Shown: piece by piece, positions 1-10,266 of the stretch
Layout of the letters: each line of letters opens with the position of its first letter
How positions within the stretch are numbered: position 1 is the first letter of the stretch
Source: Bacteroidota bacterium
GTDB taxonomy: Bacteria > Bacteroidota > Bacteroidia > Palsa-965
DNA length: 32,450 nt
Direction: 5' to 3'
NCBI GenBank assembly: GCA_021299855.1
Contig: JAJTEY010000022.1
Location: 1-32,450 of the forward strand
Made by a program: the position numbers and the translations under genes
Notes under the pieces: generated by a model
The model's input: the letters and a program-made list of their open reading frames with translations, nothing else
The model's database searches: none
What the model was told of the DNA's origin: nothing

Positions 1-265
1 AATAAAAGACGTATTTAATTATTGCCATACAATTGCTACAAGTTACAAATTAAAAATCCGATATTTTGATCCTTAGATCCAAATACTAAGTAGGGCGCTA
101 TTCAAAAATGTACCTGTGCTCCTCAGTGATAAAAATTGCTCTTGCCTACAAGGATTTGTGCATCATCGGTGTGTGGCTTAATTATACCGAGAAATTTGCG
201 GGCTCACGGCATCCTGCCATACAGGATATATAAATCGCGCATGGTGAATTAAGGACCATTTTTTC

Positions 266-514
266 TTAGTATAAAATTTGACGATTGGCAGAACCCAAAT
301 TCACTGTAGTCCACGACCAACTTGTTCCGTTAAAGTGGTACACGTGCGAGGTTACGGCAATATGAATAATACCGCGCTTATCCTGCACGCCTTGCCAAAT
401 TTGTGCAATTGGCTTGTCGTCGGCTGTTGTATATTTCTTAATGTAATATGGACTATGCTGAGCGACAACAGTCAACAATAACAAGTGAAACCATATAACG
501 AGAAGCGTTCTCAA
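266..514 (-). pseudogene. Truncated N-terminus of a secreted or sensor protein resembling two-component-regulator beta-propeller proteins
   Basis: 82-aa ORF with a hydrophobic N-terminus (MRTLLVIWFHLLLLTVVAQ) then 'PIAQIWQGVQDKRGIIHIAVTSHVYHFNGTSW', similar to the first blade of reg_prop-type sensor proteins. It stops abruptly with no recognisable continuation in 1-265. Confidence 0.35.
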
Positions 515-1674
515 ACTTTTTCCAGCGCTTGTTCAATATCAGCAACAATATCGGTGATATGTTCCAATCCAACAGATACACGCACGAGTCCGGGTGTAAT
601 GCCAACAGCAAGACGTTCTTCTTCGCTGAGTTTGGCGTGTGTTGTTGACGCAGGATGTGTAACTGTAGTTCGTGTATCACCGAGATTTGCGGTGAGCGAA
701 CACATTTTAATCGCATCCAAAAATTTTCTGCCGGCTTCAATCCCTCCTTTTATTTCGAACGTGATAACACCTCCGCCTGCGCTCATTTGCTTTCTTGCTA
801 TTTCATATTGAGGATGCGATAACAGGAATGGATATTTTACCTGTGCAATTTTTGGATGATGTTCGAGTAAGCCTGCCAATTTCAATGCGTTGGAACTATG
901 TCGTTCCATACGAATGAAAAGCGTTTCAAGACTTTTCGATAATACCCAGGCATTGAAGGGTGAAAGAGACGGTCCGGTACTGCGACAAAAGAGATATACT
1001 TCTTTAATCAAATCTTTTTTTCCTAAAACGGCACCACCCATTACCCGTCCTTGTCCATCAATGAACTTTGTTGCGGAATGTGTGATAAGATCTGCTCCAT
1101 ACAATGCCGGTTGCTGTAACGCCGGTGTTGCAAAACAATTGTCTACATTAAGCAGCACATTATTTTTTCGTGCGAATTGCCCGAGCCATTCCAGATCGAT
1201 GATATCTAGTCCCGGATTAGTCGGAGTTTCTACAAAAATCATTTTTGTGTTGGGACGAATTAACGATTGCCACTCTTCGGGTTTTGATAAATCTGCATAC
1301 GAGTACTCAATTCCCCATTTCGGTAAGTACTTCGTAATGACTGTATGCGTTGAACCGAAAATGGATCGACAGGCCAATAAATGATCACCGCTTTTCAGAA
1401 ACGTAAGAAACGAAGCTGTAATTGCAGACATTCCGGATGCTGTTGCAAAACACGCTTCAGTGCCTTCCAACGCGCACAATTTTTCTTCAAATTCCGTTAC
1501 ATTGGGGTTCACAAATCGACTGTAGATATTTACATCTACCTCATCTGCAAATGCAGCCCGCATGTCCTCCGCATTATCAAACACAAAGCTTGAGGTCATG
1601 TACAACGGCGTTGAATGTTCCTTTTCTTCCGTGCGTGGCGTTTGAATACGAATGGCTTTCGACTCCGGTTTCAT
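511..1674 (-). CDS. metZ: PLP-dependent Cys/Met metabolism enzyme, O-succinylhomoserine (or O-acetylhomoserine) sulfhydrylase-like
   Basis: 387 aa; TPLYMTSSFVFDNAEDMRAAF, YSRFVNPNVTEFEEKL, PLP-Lys motif 'THSATKFIDGQGRVMGG'; adjacent to metX. Confidence 0.85.
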   Translation of the reverse strand: MKPESKAIRIQTPRTEEKEHSTPLYMTSSFVFDNAEDMRAAFADEVDVNIYSRFVNPNVTEFEEKLCALEGTEACFATASGMSAITASFLTFLKSGDHLLACRSIFGSTHTVITKYLPKWGIEYSYADLSKPEEWQSLIRPNTKMIFVETPTNPGLDIIDLEWLGQFARKNNVLLNVDNCFATPALQQPALYGADLITHSATKFIDGQGRVMGGAVLGKKDLIKEVYLFCRSTGPSLSPFNAWVLSKSLETLFIRMERHSSNALKLAGLLEHHPKIAQVKYPFLLSHPQYEIARKQMSAGGGVITFEIKGGIEAGRKFLDAIKMCSLTANLGDTRTTVTHPASTTHAKLSEEERLAVGITPGLVRVSVGLEHITDIVADIEQALEKV

Positions 1675-1683
1675 CTTGAGCGA

Positions 1684-2115
1684 TTAATTGATCTTATTTC
1701 CGTTAACCCAAACTTCCCAAGTGATACTTGCACCCGCTTTCTCCAATGTTTTGGACACAGAGCAATATTTTTCCATGGATAAGGCACACGCGCGTTTGGC
1801 TTTCTCTTCATCGATAGTCCCTTCGAGTTTGTAAACCACATGAGCGTTTTCCCACAATGCAGGCTCTTTACCTTTTTCCCGTTGACCGTCAATATCAATT
1901 TTGAAGTCGGTGATTTCCTGCTTTTGTTTTTTCAAAATCATGATCATATCTATTGCACTGCATCCGCCAATGGACATCAACAAAGCTTGCATAGGTCGAA
2001 CACCCAGACCTTCACCTCCAATTTCCGGATTCGCATCAAAATGCATGGAAACGCCATCTTCCCCGGAAGCCACGAAATGGAAGGCATTGTTTAAACGACT
2101 TAACTGAACTTTCAT
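1684..2115 (-). CDS. OsmC/Ohr family protein
   Basis: 143 aa; 'RPMQALLMSIGGCSAIDMIMILKKQKQEITDFKIDIDGQR' is typical of the OsmC-like family. Confidence 0.85.
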   Translation of the reverse strand: MKVQLSRLNNAFHFVASGEDGVSMHFDANPEIGGEGLGVRPMQALLMSIGGCSAIDMIMILKKQKQEITDFKIDIDGQREKGKEPALWENAHVVYKLEGTIDEEKAKRACALSMEKYCSVSKTLEKAGASITWEVWVNGNKIN

Positions 2116-2165
2116 AAGTTGTAATTATTGATCAAATATAGGAAATGTGCATCGCGCAGGCTTAG

Positions 2166-2173
2166 TATATTTG
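2166..2173 (+). promoter_or_regulatory. Bacteroidetes -7 element (TATATTTG) upstream of metX
   Basis: Matches TAnnTTTG; ends 7 nt before the ATG at 2181. Confidence 0.5.
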
Positions 2174-2180
2174 AACCCAT

Positions 2181-3194
2181 ATGCCGGGACAAAAGCTTGT
2201 TATTCCTTCATTTACTGCAGAAACGGGGAGAACGTTTCACGAACTCGAACTGTTCTATTACACATACGGAACTTATCGCAAGGGAATTTCTAAAGTTGTT
2301 TGGGTGTGTCACGCGTTAACTGCAAGTGCAGATTGTGCAGATTGGTGGCCGGGACTCATCGGAACAGGTAAGACTATCAATCCGGAAGAGTACTTTATTA
2401 TTTGCGTAAATATTCCGGGATCTTGTTACGGATCAACGGGACCATTATCCGTGAATCCTCAAACGCAGAAACCGTATTACAGCGATTTCGGATATGTCAC
2501 TATTCGCGATATAGTAAGCGCGTTTACTATTTTGAGAAAAGCGCTGCATATAGAAGAAATCTACTTGCTTTTGGGTGGTTCGATGGGCGGTTATCAATGC
2601 TTGGAATGGGCCATACAGGAACCACAGGTCATTAAGCATTTGGCGGTTGTTGCTACATCGCCTAAAGAGTCGGCTTGGGGAATTGCCATTCATACTGCGC
2701 AGCGTTTGGCAATTGAAGCAGACGCAACATTTGGAGACCATTCCAATACTGCAGCAAGCAAAGGTTTAAAAGCAGCACGCGCAATCGGTATGTTAACATA
2801 CAGAAGTTATGAGGCCTTCGTTGCTGCTCAAACAGATGTTGACGACCGCATTGATAATTTCAAAGCGTCTTCCTATATCGATTATCAGGGAGACAAGTTG
2901 GTGAATCGTTTCAATGCGTACTCTTATCACGCACTTACAAAAACGATGGACAGTCATAACGTTGGAAGAGCTCGGGGAAGTGCAGAGCTCGCCTTACGTC
3001 AAATTCAGGCGCCAACAATTGTAATTGGTATTAGTTCTGATTTCTTATGTCCGATCGCAGAGCAGCAGTTTCTTGCAGCACACATTCCTCAATCGCGCTT
3101 CGTGCAAATTGATTCACCATTCGGTCACGATGGTTTCTTGGTGGAAGGTGAAGTTATCGGAAGAGTTATTCAGGAGTTCCTGAAAAGCAAATAG
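2181..3194 (+). CDS. metX: Homoserine O-acetyltransferase (alpha/beta hydrolase fold)
   Basis: 337 aa; 'VCHALTASADCADWWPGLIGTGKTINPEEYFIICVNIPGSCYGSTGP', nucleophile elbow 'LLGGSMGGYQCLEW', C-terminal 'GHDGFLVE'. Confidence 0.92.
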   Translation: MPGQKLVIPSFTAETGRTFHELELFYYTYGTYRKGISKVVWVCHALTASADCADWWPGLIGTGKTINPEEYFIICVNIPGSCYGSTGPLSVNPQTQKPYYSDFGYVTIRDIVSAFTILRKALHIEEIYLLLGGSMGGYQCLEWAIQEPQVIKHLAVVATSPKESAWGIAIHTAQRLAIEADATFGDHSNTAASKGLKAARAIGMLTYRSYEAFVAAQTDVDDRIDNFKASSYIDYQGDKLVNRFNAYSYHALTKTMDSHNVGRARGSAELALRQIQAPTIVIGISSDFLCPIAEQQFLAAHIPQSRFVQIDSPFGHDGFLVEGEVIGRVIQEFLKSK

Positions 3195-3195
3195 T

Positions 3196-3507
3196 CTATA
3201 CCGCTCGTGTCCTGGAGCGGATGAGCTCTTCCTGAGATTTTTCGCACATCACTAACGGAAGCGCGTACATTTCCGGCAACTCTTGTGTGATATGCTCTCG
3301 GATATATTCTACAATAGTATTAAACAACAATGCTTTTGTTTTACATGCCAATAAGTAGCGTGGCACCATAACCAAGTTTTCTTGTTGTAGCGACAATCGT
3401 CGGATGTCGTCAAAACGAACATCAGCAACTAAATTTTCTTTGAGCAATAATTTGGCAACTTGTTGCAAAAGCTCCTGATTAGGAGAAGAAATATGCATAA
3501 GTATCAT
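3196..3507 (-). CDS. CutA-like divalent cation tolerance protein (divergent)
   Basis: 103 aa; size and 'LPEMYALPLVMCEKSQEELIRSRTRAV' resemble the CutA1 'E-(V/L)PEIIALP' region. Confidence 0.5.
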   Translation of the reverse strand: MILMHISSPNQELLQQVAKLLLKENLVADVRFDDIRRLSLQQENLVMVPRYLLACKTKALLFNTIVEYIREHITQELPEMYALPLVMCEKSQEELIRSRTRAV

Positions 3508-3673
3508 AATACAACAGTTTATATGATAACCATCGATAAATGAAAATTGTTGCGACAGTCAATATTTACTACCACGAATTAGCATTTATTAAGATAATTA
3601 CCTTGATAAAGCAGGGGCTTACTGCAATAGATTGCTTCGTTTTACTGCAATAGAGTTATGTCCGCCCGTAATA

Positions 3674-3930
3674 TTATTTGGTAATTCCGTCGATATTAAA
3701 AATTGAACGAGAAGATTCATCTATGGGCTTCCACAATTCAATCTTGTTGCCTTTAGGATCCATGATGTGTGCGAAACGACCGTATTCAAATGCCTATACT
3801 TACCCGATAATCTCAACGCCATGTTCTTGTAGTCGGATTAGCAATGGAGCAAGTTCTACGACAGAAAGATGAAGCGCAGTTATGTTAATACGTAAAGGTT
3901 TGTTGATCGAAATAAAATTCGTTCAGGACC
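3674..3930 (-). pseudogene. Decayed VOC/glyoxalase-family fragment
   Basis: Minus-strand reading 'LHLSVVELAPLLIRLQEHGVEIIG*V*AFEYGRFAHIMDPKGNKIELWKPIDESSRSIFNIDGITK*' has a VOC C-terminus (DPKGNKIELWKP) interrupted by TAA and TAG codons. Confidence 0.7.
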
Positions 3931-3994
3931 TAGTCTGTATCAATACCTAATTGCGGGTAAACACGTGCCGCGTTTTTGCTAAATTCAACAGAAA

Positions 3995-4018
3995 GGGCTG
4001 TCGCGTTAACGACAGCCC
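3995..4018 (-). terminator. Probable intrinsic terminator downstream of nrdA
   Basis: 9-bp perfect stem gggctgtcg/cgacagccc, loop cgttaa; a short T-run (TTTC) follows on the minus strand. Confidence 0.65.
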
Positions 4019-4052
4019 CTGAAAATCAACTTCAAAAAACCAAGCAGGCGAA

Positions 4053-6431
4053 TTATCCGCTGCAAGACTCACAAGCATCCGGATTATCCAGAGAGCAAGC
4101 AATTTCTGCCTGACGTTGCTCAACACTTACCGGTTCGGCATTTGGCGTTGAGATAGACAAAGCAGCTTGATCCACTGTAAACTTAATCGCATCCGCTGCA
4201 GCTTTTGTACGCAAGTAATACATGCCTGTTTTCAATCCACGCTCCCATGCGTAGAAGTGCATAGAAGTCAACTTAGCGAAGTTAGGATTGCTTACAAACA
4301 AGTTCAGCGACTGTGACTGACAGATATACGCGCCACGATCAGCAGCCATATCAATCAATGCACGTTGTGGTACCTCCCAAACTGTGCGGTAAATATCCTT
4401 GATGTTTTCCGGAACCTCAGGAATGTCCTGAATAGATCCGTTTGCAGCAATGATTTTATTTTTCAAGTTGTCATTCCACAAGCCCAACTTCACGAGGTCT
4501 TTCAACAAATGCTTATTCACCACCACAAATTCTCCGGACAATACACGACGTGTATAAATGTTAGAAGTATATGGCTCGAAACATTCGTTGTTACCTAAGA
4601 TTTGTGATGTGGAAGCGGTTGGCATTGGTGCTAACAACAAGGAGTTGCGCACACCATGAGTTTTAACTTCTTCACGCAAAACATCCCACTCCCAACGACT
4701 GCTTGGTGTTACGCCCCACATATCGAACTGGAAGATTCCTTTTGAAACCGGTGATCCCGGGAATGTTTCGTAAGGTCCTTGTGCTTTCGCCAAATCTTTC
4801 GACGCAGTCATTGCAGCGTAATAAATCGTCTCGTGAATTTCCTTATTCAACTGACGCGCTTCCGGGCTATCGAATGCCATACGCAACAAGATGAAGGCAT
4901 CTGCCAAACCTTGCACGCCTAATCCGATTGGACGATGACGCATGTTAGAGCGCCGTGCTTCAGGAACCGGATAATAGTTGTTGTCGATGATCTTGTTCAG
5001 GTTGCGTGTAACAACGTACGTTACATCAAACAAACGCTGATGATCGAATTCGCCTTTTTCTGTATCAACGAATCGTGGCAATGCTAATGACGCCAGGTTA
5101 CACACCGCGATTTCATCCGGAGCAGTATACTCGATGATTTCCGTACACAAGTTGGACGACTTGATCGTTCCCAGATTCTGCTGGTTGCTCTTACCGTTGC
5201 AGGCATCTTTATACAACATGTATGGGTTGCCTGTTTCGATTTGCGCTTCCATAACCGCGAACCACAAATCCTGCGCTTTGATAGTCTTGCGTTGACGACC
5301 TTCCTGCTCGTAACGCTCGTACAACTTTTCAAATTCTTCACCCCAGGTATCATACAAGCCCGGTGCTTCGTTAGGGCAGAATAATGACCATGAGCCGTTT
5401 TCTTTCACACGCTTCATGAACAAATCAGGAATCCACAACGCAGTGAATAAATCACGCGCGCGCATTTCTTCTTTACCGTTGTTCTTACGCAAGTCTAGGA
5501 ATTCGAAAATATCAGCATGCCATGGCTCCAGGTAAATAGCAAAAGATCCTTTACGCTTTCCGCCACCTTGATCTACATAACGTGCGGTATCATTGAATAC
5601 GCGCAACATCGGGATGATGCCGTTGGATGTTCCGTTAGTGCCTTTGATGTATGAGCCTGTTGCACGCACGTTGTGAATGCTTAGGCCGATACCGCCTGCG
5701 CTCTGAGAAATTTTCGCGCAGCTCTTTAAGCTGTCGTAAATACCATCGATGCTATCGTCTTTCACTTGCAATAAAAAGCAAGAAGACATTTGCGGCTTTG
5801 GTGTTCCTGAGTTGAATAGTGTTGGAGTAGCATGTGTAAACCAACGCTCACTCATCAAATTATATGTTTCGATTGCCGCATCGATGTCTTCTTTGTGAAT
5901 CCCCACGGAAACACGCATTAACATGTGTTGCGGACGTTCTGCTACTTTGCCGTTAATTTTCAGCAAATAAGAACGCTCCAATGTTTTGAATCCAAAGTAA
6001 TCATAACCGAAATCACGATCATAGATAATGGATGAATCCAAGATCTGAGCGTTATTCTTAATGATTTCAAAAACGTCATCAGCAACTAAAGAAGCACGTT
6101 GATTGGTTTTAGGATCCACATAGTTGTACAACAACTCCATGGTTTTCGAGAATGACTTCTCGGTGTTTTTATGCAAGTTGGAAACTGCGATGCGGGAAGC
6201 CAGCAACGCATAGTCCGGATGTTTCACGGTTAATGAAGCCGCGATCTCAGCCGCCAGACTGTCCAGTTCACTGGTCGTTACGCCGGGATAAATCCCTTGA
6301 ATAACTTTCATCGCTACTTCCACCGGGTTAACGTGTACCGAATCCAGTGCGTAGCACAATTTTTGAATTCGCGCAGTGATCTTATCAAACTTCACTGACT
6401 CTTTGCTGCCGTCGCGCTTAATTACATACAT
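4053..6431 (-). CDS. nrdA: Ribonucleoside-diphosphate reductase, alpha subunit (class I)
   Basis: 792 aa; N-terminal ATP-cone ([22 protein letters not shown]), '[29 protein letters not shown]', '[38 protein letters not shown]', C-terminal CxxC tail (CESCSG). Confidence 0.97.
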   Translation of the reverse strand: MYVIKRDGSKESVKFDKITARIQKLCYALDSVHVNPVEVAMKVIQGIYPGVTTSELDSLAAEIAASLTVKHPDYALLASRIAVSNLHKNTEKSFSKTMELLYNYVDPKTNQRASLVADDVFEIIKNNAQILDSSIIYDRDFGYDYFGFKTLERSYLLKINGKVAERPQHMLMRVSVGIHKEDIDAAIETYNLMSERWFTHATPTLFNSGTPKPQMSSCFLLQVKDDSIDGIYDSLKSCAKISQSAGGIGLSIHNVRATGSYIKGTNGTSNGIIPMLRVFNDTARYVDQGGGKRKGSFAIYLEPWHADIFEFLDLRKNNGKEEMRARDLFTALWIPDLFMKRVKENGSWSLFCPNEAPGLYDTWGEEFEKLYERYEQEGRQRKTIKAQDLWFAVMEAQIETGNPYMLYKDACNGKSNQQNLGTIKSSNLCTEIIEYTAPDEIAVCNLASLALPRFVDTEKGEFDHQRLFDVTYVVTRNLNKIIDNNYYPVPEARRSNMRHRPIGLGVQGLADAFILLRMAFDSPEARQLNKEIHETIYYAAMTASKDLAKAQGPYETFPGSPVSKGIFQFDMWGVTPSSRWEWDVLREEVKTHGVRNSLLLAPMPTASTSQILGNNECFEPYTSNIYTRRVLSGEFVVVNKHLLKDLVKLGLWNDNLKNKIIAANGSIQDIPEVPENIKDIYRTVWEVPQRALIDMAADRGAYICQSQSLNLFVSNPNFAKLTSMHFYAWERGLKTGMYYLRTKAAADAIKFTVDQAALSISTPNAEPVSVEQRQAEIACSLDNPDACESCSG

Positions 6432-6481
6432 AGGCTTTTATTTCGTAAGGGTTGTAATAGGTAGGTGATTGGTCTCTTGGT

Positions 6482-7459
6482 TTAAAAATCTTCGTCAAGG
6501 CTGAATACGTTCTGTGAACGATCGGATGTAACACCGGCTTTCTGGTATTCAGCAACACGTTTTTCGAAGAAGTTGGTTTTGCCTTGCAGGGAAATCATTT
6601 CCATGAAGTCAAATGGATTGGTTGCGTTATATACTTTCTTGCATCCTAATGCCAGCAATAAACGGTCCGCAACAAACTCGATGTACTGGCACATCAATTC
6701 AGAATTCATTCCGATTAATTTCACCGGCAAAGAATCAGTCACAAACATTTTTTCAATTGTTACCGCATTGGTAATGATTTCGGTAACGCGTTCTTCCGGT
6801 AAACGATTTTGCAAGTGAGCCGTGTACAGCAAGCATGCAAAGTCGCAGTGTAAACCTTCGTCGCGAGAAATTAATTCGTTAGAGAACGATAGTCCCGGCA
6901 TCAAGCCGCGCTTCTTCAACCAGAAGATAGAGCAGAATGATCCGCTGAAGAAGATGCCTTCAACCGCAGCAAATGCAATCAGACGCTCGGCAAAAGTTCC
7001 ATTGGAGATCCAACGCAATGCCCAGTCTGCTTTTTCTTTTACTGCAGGAACAGTTTCGATAGCATGGAACAAACTGTCTTTCTCTGCCGGATCTTTGATA
7101 TAGGTGTCAATCAACAACGAATACGTCTCGCTGTGGATGTTCTCGATCATGATCTGATAGCCGTAGAAACAACGACCTTCAGGATACTGTACCTCATTCA
7201 TGAAGTTGATCGCAAGATTTTCATTCACGATGCCGTCAGAAGCCGCAAAAAATGCGAGGACATTTTTGATAAAGAAACGTTCGTCGTCATTCAGCTTGTT
7301 TGCCCAGTCGGTTAAGTCGGCAGAAAGGTCAATTTCTTCAGCAGTCCAGAAGCTGGCCTCTGCTTTTTTATACATGTCCCAAATGTCGCGGTGCTTGATG
7401 GGGAAAAGAACAAAGCGATCTTTGTTCTCGGCTAAAATAGGTTCATTCACTTCTGCCAT
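6482..7459 (-). CDS. nrdB: Ribonucleoside-diphosphate reductase, beta subunit (class I)
   Basis: 325 aa; '[21 protein letters not shown]', '[40 protein letters not shown]'. Confidence 0.97.
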   Translation of the reverse strand: MAEVNEPILAENKDRFVLFPIKHRDIWDMYKKAEASFWTAEEIDLSADLTDWANKLNDDERFFIKNVLAFFAASDGIVNENLAINFMNEVQYPEGRCFYGYQIMIENIHSETYSLLIDTYIKDPAEKDSLFHAIETVPAVKEKADWALRWISNGTFAERLIAFAAVEGIFFSGSFCSIFWLKKRGLMPGLSFSNELISRDEGLHCDFACLLYTAHLQNRLPEERVTEIITNAVTIEKMFVTDSLPVKLIGMNSELMCQYIEFVADRLLLALGCKKVYNATNPFDFMEMISLQGKTNFFEKRVAEYQKAGVTSDRSQNVFSLDEDF

Positions 7460-7518
7460 AACTGCGCTGTTAATGCGATTTATATTCTTAATTTATTGAA
7501 GGTCAGGTTCTTCTGGCG

Positions 7519-7542
7519 AAAAAAGCAGGCGTGTGGCCTGCT
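7519..7542 (-). terminator. Terminator/attenuator-like hairpin in the nrdB leader
   Basis: Minus strand AGCAGGC-CACAC-GCCTGCT followed directly by TTTTTT, about 60 nt upstream of the nrdB ATG. Confidence 0.7.
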
Positions 7543-7888
7543 GATTTTCTTTAAGGTGTTTGATATGAAGCACTTAACAAGTAAGGTGTTCGGCACATTC
7601 ACCGACAACAAATTTTTGCAAATGAGTCGGACTAGTCAAGTCTATTCCATTAACAAATGCCCGAAGTTTTGAACATACAAGCGTAACGGCTCTTGTTGAT
7701 AACGCGTAATAAAACCACCCTTTTTCAATAACGACGCGGAAGCCAGGCGGAGTATGTAAATTTTAATAAAAAAACAGGTTAAGTAGTTGCAAATATTGTC
7801 GCTGTAACATGTAGAAAACGTTATCGAAATAGGTAAAACAATTTACACGGCATTAAGCATGAAAATCGAGAAGAATCAATCCGACGAC

Positions 7889-8452
7889 TCATGTCAACTT
7901 CGCAGCTTCATCCAATGCGTCATACCACTCTTTCCCGTATTTACGAATGAGGGCATCTTTTACAAATTTGTAGACGGGAACTTTTAATTTTTCTCCGCAA
8001 GCACACGCGGGTTTACAAATGTCCCAGGTTTCGTAATTCACGGCGTCAAACTTCTTGTACGTTGTTATACGAACCGGATACAAATGACAGGAGACGGGTT
8101 TTTGGAAACCTATCTTACAATCTCGCCATGCTTTTTCTATACCGCAAAATGCAGTGCCGTTTTCAAATATCGTATACGCGCATTCTTTACCTGCAGCGAC
8201 AAGCGGAGTAACTTTATCACCATCGCCGTCAATAATCCATTTGCCTTGTTTCGCAATGGCCTTTTTGCCCTTCTCAGTTAGATAGGGTTCAATCGCAGGA
8301 TAAATGGCTTCCAGCACTTGTTCTTCGCCGGGTTCTAGTGGTGCACCGGAATCGCCATGCACGCAACAAGCGCCTTTGCATGCGTTAAGGTCGCACACAA
8401 ATTGTTTTTCCACTACTTCATCAGAAACGAGTGTTCTGCCAATTTCTATCAT
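7889..8452 (-). CDS. DUF3109-like Cys-rich protein
   Basis: 187 aa; conserved cysteine pattern 'CDLNACKGACCVHGDSGAPLEPGE', 'CHLYPVRI', 'CKPACACGEK'. Confidence 0.85.
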   Translation of the reverse strand: MIEIGRTLVSDEVVEKQFVCDLNACKGACCVHGDSGAPLEPGEEQVLEAIYPAIEPYLTEKGKKAIAKQGKWIIDGDGDKVTPLVAAGKECAYTIFENGTAFCGIEKAWRDCKIGFQKPVSCHLYPVRITTYKKFDAVNYETWDICKPACACGEKLKVPVYKFVKDALIRKYGKEWYDALDEAAKLT

Positions 8453-8710
8453 ACGTCAAAGATAGTACCTCTAAAACAATCAGCTGTCGTTGTCGATGTC
8501 GTTATTGTCTGCATAATCTCAGTAGCGATACTTTGCATTGACACTATATTTTATTCAGAGTATTAATCGGACAAAAGAAAAACACGACCTCACAGCTCTC
8601 GCGTCGGGCTTGGAGGTTGGGAGCAGTCGCGTTCTTTTTATAGACGTAACTCGTAAGAGGAGTATCCGAAATTCAATGAGGACATCTTCAAATAAAACGG
8701 TTCAATCGGT

Positions 8711-8718
8711 TATCTTTG
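8711..8718 (+). promoter_or_regulatory. Bacteroidetes -7 element (TATCTTTG) upstream of glyS
   Basis: Matches TAnnTTTG; ends 6 nt before the ATG at 8725. Confidence 0.5.
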
Positions 8719-8724
8719 CGCCTT

Positions 8725-10266
8725 ATGGCAAATCAAGAAGATCTTTTTAAAAATATCATTTCTCACGCAAAGGAATACGGCTTCATTTTTCCGTCCAGTG
8801 AAATTTACGACGGGTTAAGCGCAGTATACGATTATGGCCAAAACGGAGCGGAATTGAAAAAAAATATTCGCGAGTTCTGGTGGCGTTCCATGGTGCAGAT
8901 GAACGAGAATATTGTAGGCATTGATGCGGCAATCTTTATGCATCCTACAACATGGAAGGCTTCCGGTCACGTGGACGCATTTAACGATCCGTTGATTGAT
9001 AATAAAGATTCAAAAAAGCGATATCGCGCCGATGTGTTAATTGAAGACGCTGCGGCGAAGTTGGAAGATAAGATCAAGAAGGAAGTAGAAAAGGCCGCGA
9101 AACGATTTGAAAATTTTGATGAAGCGATGTTCCGCTCGACGAATGGTCGTGTAGTAGAATATCAAAAGAAGATAGATGAGATCAATACGCGCTTCAAAAC
9201 AGCAATGGAAAATAACGACATGGCTGAAATGAAACAGATTATAGTTGACCTCGAAATTGTTTGTCCAATTTCGGGAACACGTAATTGGACGGATGTTCGC
9301 CAATTCAATCTAATGTTCGGCACGCAGGTGGGTTCGGTAGCGGAAGATTCCAGCACGATTTATTTACGTCCGGAAACAGCACAAGGAATTTTCGTGAATT
9401 TTTTAAATGTGCAAAAAACAGGAAGGATGAAAATTCCTTTTGGTATTGCGCAAACCGGAAAAGCCTTTCGTAATGAGATTGTAGCAAGACAGTTTATTTT
9501 CCGTATGCGCGAGTTTGAACAAATGGAAATGCAATTCTTCGTGCGTCCCGGAACCCAGAAAGAATGGTACGAACAATGGAAGGCTGCACGTATGAACTGG
9601 CATCGCGCCATGGGATTTGATGCCTCAAAGTATCGTTTTCATGATCACGTTAAATTAGCGCACTATGCCGATGCGGCTTGTGATATCGAATTTGAATTTC
9701 CGTTCGGATTCAAGGAGTTGGAAGGTATTCACTCGCGCACCGATTTCGATTTGGCGAATCATGAAAAATTCTCGGGTAAGAAGTTGCAGTACTTTGATCC
9801 GGAATTGAATCAGAATTATGTTCCATATGTGGTAGAAACTTCAATCGGATTAGATCGCATGTTTTTGGCGATAATGTCAACTGCATACACTGAAGAAAAA
9901 CTGGATGACGGAAGTGGACGTGTTGTTCTAAACCTTCCTGCATTTTTAGCTCCGATTAAAGCTGCTGTGTTGCCATTGTTGAACAAAGATGGTTTACCGG
10001 AGAAGGCCAAAGAAGTAATAGATTTATTAAAGTATGATCACATCATCACTTCGGAAGAGAAGGATACCATCGGTAAACGTTATCGTCGTCAGGATGCAAT
10101 TGGAACTCCATATTGCATCACTGTTGATCATCAAACACTTGAAGATAATACGGTAACAATTCGTGAACGCGATACCATGAAACAAGAGCGCGTATCAATC
10201 GATCGATTGCCTGAAATTATCGATGCTCGCGTGAGCATGAAGCACGTGCTGAAAAAATTGGCTTAA
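8725..10266 (+). CDS. glyS: Glycyl-tRNA synthetase (dimeric type)
   Basis: 'DGLSAVYDYGQNGAELKKNIREFWW', 'TIYLRPETAQGIFVNFLNV', 'GIAQTGKAFRNEIVARQFIFRMREFEQMEMQFF'. I place the start at ATG 8725 rather than the TTG at 8716 in the ORF track. Confidence 0.95.
   Translation: MANQEDLFKNIISHAKEYGFIFPSSEIYDGLSAVYDYGQNGAELKKNIREFWWRSMVQMNENIVGIDAAIFMHPTTWKASGHVDAFNDPLIDNKDSKKRYRADVLIEDAAAKLEDKIKKEVEKAAKRFENFDEAMFRSTNGRVVEYQKKIDEINTRFKTAMENNDMAEMKQIIVDLEIVCPISGTRNWTDVRQFNLMFGTQVGSVAEDSSTIYLRPETAQGIFVNFLNVQKTGRMKIPFGIAQTGKAFRNEIVARQFIFRMREFEQMEMQFFVRPGTQKEWYEQWKAARMNWHRAMGFDASKYRFHDHVKLAHYADAACDIEFEFPFGFKELEGIHSRTDFDLANHEKFSGKKLQYFDPELNQNYVPYVVETSIGLDRMFLAIMSTAYTEEKLDDGSGRVVLNLPAFLAPIKAAVLPLLNKDGLPEKAKEVIDLLKYDHIITSEEKDTIGKRYRRQDAIGTPYCITVDHQTLEDNTVTIRERDTMKQERVSIDRLPEIIDARVSMKHVLKKLA

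Noticed and set aside
890-1384. 164-aa + strand ORF opposite metZ
   Set aside because: Antisense shadow of a well-supported CDS; sequence is low in recognisable motifs and matches no family I know.
2116-2180. SAM riboswitch upstream of metX
   Set aside because: The intergenic gap is only 65 nt and has no recognisable riboswitch helices; the promoter box also abuts the ATG.
3617-3653. Two copies of ttactgcaatag about 27 nt apart
   Set aside because: Isolated short direct repeat in AT-rich intergenic sequence; no spacer array, so not a CRISPR.
8483-8500. Short TGTCGT-like repetitive stretch (gtcgttgtcgatgtcgtt) upstream of the DUF3109 gene
   Set aside because: Only about three imperfect copies; too short to distinguish from chance.
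8716-8724. TTG start for glyS as given in the ORF track
   Set aside because: It lies within the TATCTTTG promoter-like element; ATG at 8725 gives the normal N-terminus MANQEDLFKN.
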